Below the pieces are notes generated by a model, which saw only the letters and a list, made by a program, of their open reading frames with translations, was not told the origin of the DNA and made no database searches. From an uncultured Halomicronema sp. (GTDB lineage: Bacteria > Cyanobacteriota > Cyanobacteriia > Phormidesmidales > Phormidesmidaceae), in the NCBI GenBank assembly GCA_937897665.1, contig CALCPB010000188.1, forward strand, positions 1 through 7,286: a stretch of 7,286 nt of DNA. Reading direction: 5' to 3'. Of the stretch, positions 6,125-7,286 are shown one piece after another. Numbering within the stretch: the stretch's first letter is position 1; each line of letters opens with the position of its first letter. The translations under genes were made by a program, and so were the position numbers.

Positions 6125-6162
6125 AAACAGCCGGATTTCTTGAAGGAGAAATCCGGCTGTTT
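6125..6162. terminator. Bidirectional intrinsic terminator
   Basis: AAACAGCCGGATTTCT (6125-6140) and AGAAATCCGGCTGTTT (6147-6162) form a perfect 16-bp stem around the loop TGAAGG. The arms carry A runs on one side and T runs on the other, so each strand ends in T-rich sequence: TGTTTGCC on plus and TGTTTATTTAGG on minus, the latter better. It lies 52 bases after the FAH-family stop and 43 bases beyond the end of the convergent Tic20-family gene, so it should terminate both. Confidence 0.92.
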
Positions 6163-6205
6163 GCCATATTGATGAGTTGTGGCTCTTGGCGGCAGGGCAC
6201 ACTGC

Positions 6206-6709
6206 CTAGCGCACTTGCATATAGACCGCTTCGGAAAGAGTAGGAATCTCAGCGTATTGACCGCGAACCGTTTGCACGACGGAATATACGATCGCGCCCA
6301 AAATACCTAGCAATACAACATTCAAAATCGTATCGACAAAGAGCCCGGTACCCAAAGCTGGCACCAAGACCATATTCAAAATAATCTGGCCCAGAATCAA
6401 GACGATATCGAGCAAGATGGCCTGCATCGTATTAAAGCGAATGAAATGGCTGATGTTGGTGTTGCGCACCACCAGAGTCAGCAGCAAAATAAACACAATC
6501 AATCCGGCAAACGGAAAACCCGTATAAATGCGAACGAGCGGACTCAGCGGCACGATAATTAATTGCAAAGCCGGAAACTGAGCAAATAATCCAATGCCCG
6601 CTCTGTATGCGAAGGACATCCCCAGCAGAGAAACTTCAACGAGGGGAAGAAGATAGGGCAAACAAGCAAAAAATCGATCTTGTGCCGTTGTGGTGCCACG
6701 CCAAGTCAT
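6206..6709 (-). CDS. Tic20 / Ycf60 family membrane protein
   Basis: This 167-residue protein is of the Tic20 type. In chloroplasts Tic20 is a core part of the inner-envelope protein import channel. The role of cyanobacterial homologues is not settled, but they sit in membranes. The N-terminus MTWRGTTTAQDRFFACLPYLLPLVE is characteristic. Four hydrophobic segments are visible, at about 13-32, 40-58, 65-82 and 96-145, the last region holding two spans separated near ALGTGLFVD (118-126). The conserved loop HFIRFNTMQAILLD (88-101) is present. The frame extends to an ATG at 6808, but those 33 extra residues are not membrane-like or family-like, so I place the start at the ATG at 6709. That start lacks a clear Shine-Dalgarno sequence. 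The four-cysteine gene lies 120 bases upstream on the same strand and may share a transcript. Confidence 0.9.
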   Translation of the reverse strand: MTWRGTTTAQDRFFACLPYLLPLVEVSLLGMSFAYRAGIGLFAQFPALQLIIVPLSPLVRIYTGFPFAGLIVFILLLTLVVRNTNISHFIRFNTMQAILLDIVLILGQIILNMVLVPALGTGLFVDTILNVVLLGILGAIVYSVVQTVRGQYAEIPTLSEAVYMQVR

Positions 6710-6829
6710 GGAGTCCGCTAAGCCTCTAAAAGTTTGATAATTATTCAACATGCTAACTGAGAAAAAGGCGAAAACCGTCTCCGGCTTAAGACTTTCTCTC
6801 GATCCCATCGCTCCGAAATGGCCCTGTGT

Positions 6830-7027
6830 TCAGCCAATATCCGCAATTTTGAAGCCCATTTGACATTCATATTGCTGAGGCTGACCCTCCTGCAGCTTCT
6901 CTAGAGAACGCCCACAGGTTAACCGCCCGTGATGGAAACGGGGTTGCCCCATCTGGTCGGCCATCAAACAAGTTTGGCAAACTGCGGTGGGAGACAAGAG
7001 CTGGTCATTCATCATGACAACCAACAT
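6830..7027 (-). CDS. Small four-cysteine protein, possible metal-binding protein
   Basis: This 65-residue protein carries four cysteines: Cys17 and Cys20 as CQTC, Cys38 in LTCG and Cys55 in YECQMGF. His32-His33 lie between the second and third. The spacing suggests a small zinc- or iron-binding knuckle, by inference, with no named family. There is no membrane segment or signal peptide. The ATG at 7027 is chosen because GAAGGGAA (7040-7033) lies just ahead at 6 bases, whereas the two ATGs at 7015 and 7012 have nothing similar. The codon pattern and the compact C-terminus (QQYECQMGFKIADIG) make a real gene likely. It precedes the Tic20-family gene on the same strand. Confidence 0.65.
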   Translation of the reverse strand: MLVVMMNDQLLSPTAVCQTCLMADQMGQPRFHHGRLTCGRSLEKLQEGQPQQYECQMGFKIADIG

Positions 7028-7148
7028 AAGAATTCCCTTCCAACTATGTTCTTAAAACGTAGATTTCAATATGCCTTTATTGTAAGTCAGCTCCCCCTAA
7101 GAGTTGTGTGCAAAAATACACACCTTAATAGCCATCAGGGGTTGGGCA
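7028..7148 (-). promoter_or_regulatory. Promoter region of the four-cysteine gene
   Basis: On the minus strand TACAAT (7084-7079) matches the -10 consensus at five of six positions and would give a leader of about 45 bases. No acceptable -35 lies 16-18 bases upstream. Further up, GTGTG-CAAAAATA-CACAC (7106-7123) is a small inverted repeat placed where an activator could bind. It does not match the GTA-N8-TAC pattern of NtcA. The site assignment is tentative. Confidence 0.3.
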
Positions 7149-7286
7149 ATGTCCATTCGCACAGAAGTCGTTGCTGTGCTCTATCGCAGTCGCCCGTCCG
7201 GTGAGGACAAGACGGCGGCGCTACTTTGCTGATGTGCTGAGAGTCGGAGCGCCCCTAGGTACCCTGGTCTTCAGAGTGTTTCTAGA
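7149..7286 (+). CDS. Possible start of a plus-strand gene, broken frame, cut by the window edge
   Basis: ATG at 7149 has AGGGG (7137-7141) 7 bases ahead and reads MSIRTEVVAVLYRSRPSGED before stopping at TGA 7230-7232 after 27 residues. The +1 frame is open from before this point to the window end and continues plausibly as ADVLRVGAPLGTLVFRVFL. Skipping one T of the run at 7225-7227 would join the two. This could be a real gene with an indel, or two chance frames. No family is recognised, and only about 45 residues are visible. Confidence 0.25.

Noticed and set aside
6710..6808. 33-residue N-terminal extension of the Tic20-family protein
   Set aside because: It does not fit the family, and MTWRGTTT is the expected N-terminus. 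The ATG at 6808 has GGAG only 2 bases ahead, which is too close.
7106..7123. Inverted repeat considered as an NtcA or LexA operator
   Set aside because: It does not match GTA-N8-TAC or the cyanobacterial LexA pattern, so it is kept only as an unnamed small inverted repeat.
1..7286. CRISPR array, tRNA, rRNA, insertion sequence, phage or defence genes
   Set aside because: No regularly spaced repeats, cloverleaf, transposase motif, terminal inverted repeats with target duplications, or defence domains were seen in any frame.

Overview
The window looks like ordinary chromosomal DNA from a cyanobacterium. The 8-base palindrome GCGATCGC (HIP1), typical of cyanobacterial genomes, occurs eight times, where chance predicts about 0.1. 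Several proteins are of recognisably cyanobacterial or plastid type: a Tic20/Ycf60 membrane protein, an aldo/keto reductase of the kind also found in chloroplasts, and a fumarylacetoacetate hydrolase (FAH)-family enzyme starting MAQRYVRVQ. The exact genus cannot be read from the sequence. No insertion sequence, CRISPR array, tRNA, rRNA or phage gene was found.

Layout. Positions 1-579 hold no convincing gene, only a short hydrophobic open stretch with no start codon. Two plus-strand enzymes follow: a circularly permuted ATP-grasp protein (580-1998) and an aldo/keto reductase (2125-3123). A 17-codon open frame with a good ribosome binding site sits between them. After a 347-base gap comes a gene for a 55-residue single-span membrane protein (3471-3638). 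It converges on a minus-strand coiled-coil gene (3778-4344), whose 5' end looks split by a one-base frame change. A 359-base gap with a strong hairpin leads to rpsF (minus, 4750-5127), which is divergent from the FAH-family enzyme (plus, 5257-6072). A 16-bp perfect hairpin at 6125-6162 separates the FAH-family gene from a convergent Tic20-family gene (minus, 6206-6709). Upstream of Tic20 on the same strand is a 65-residue four-cysteine protein (6830-7027). The right edge may hold the beginning of another plus-strand gene.

How the genes fit together. These look like housekeeping genes with mixed roles rather than one dedicated system. The ATP-grasp and aldo/keto reductase genes may be co-transcribed, but no pathway linking them can be read from the sequence. 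The Tic20-type gene and the small cysteine protein form a second same-strand pair. Three start sites were moved inward from the longest open frame (small membrane protein, rpsF, FAH enzyme) because a Shine-Dalgarno sequence supports the inner ATG. The Tic20 start was also moved inward, on family grounds alone. The most useful points for a second look are the split 5' end of the coiled-coil gene, a similar frame break at the right edge, the short upstream frame before the reductase, and the two small uncharacterised proteins. I found no clear evidence of a new defence, mobile or biosynthetic system.
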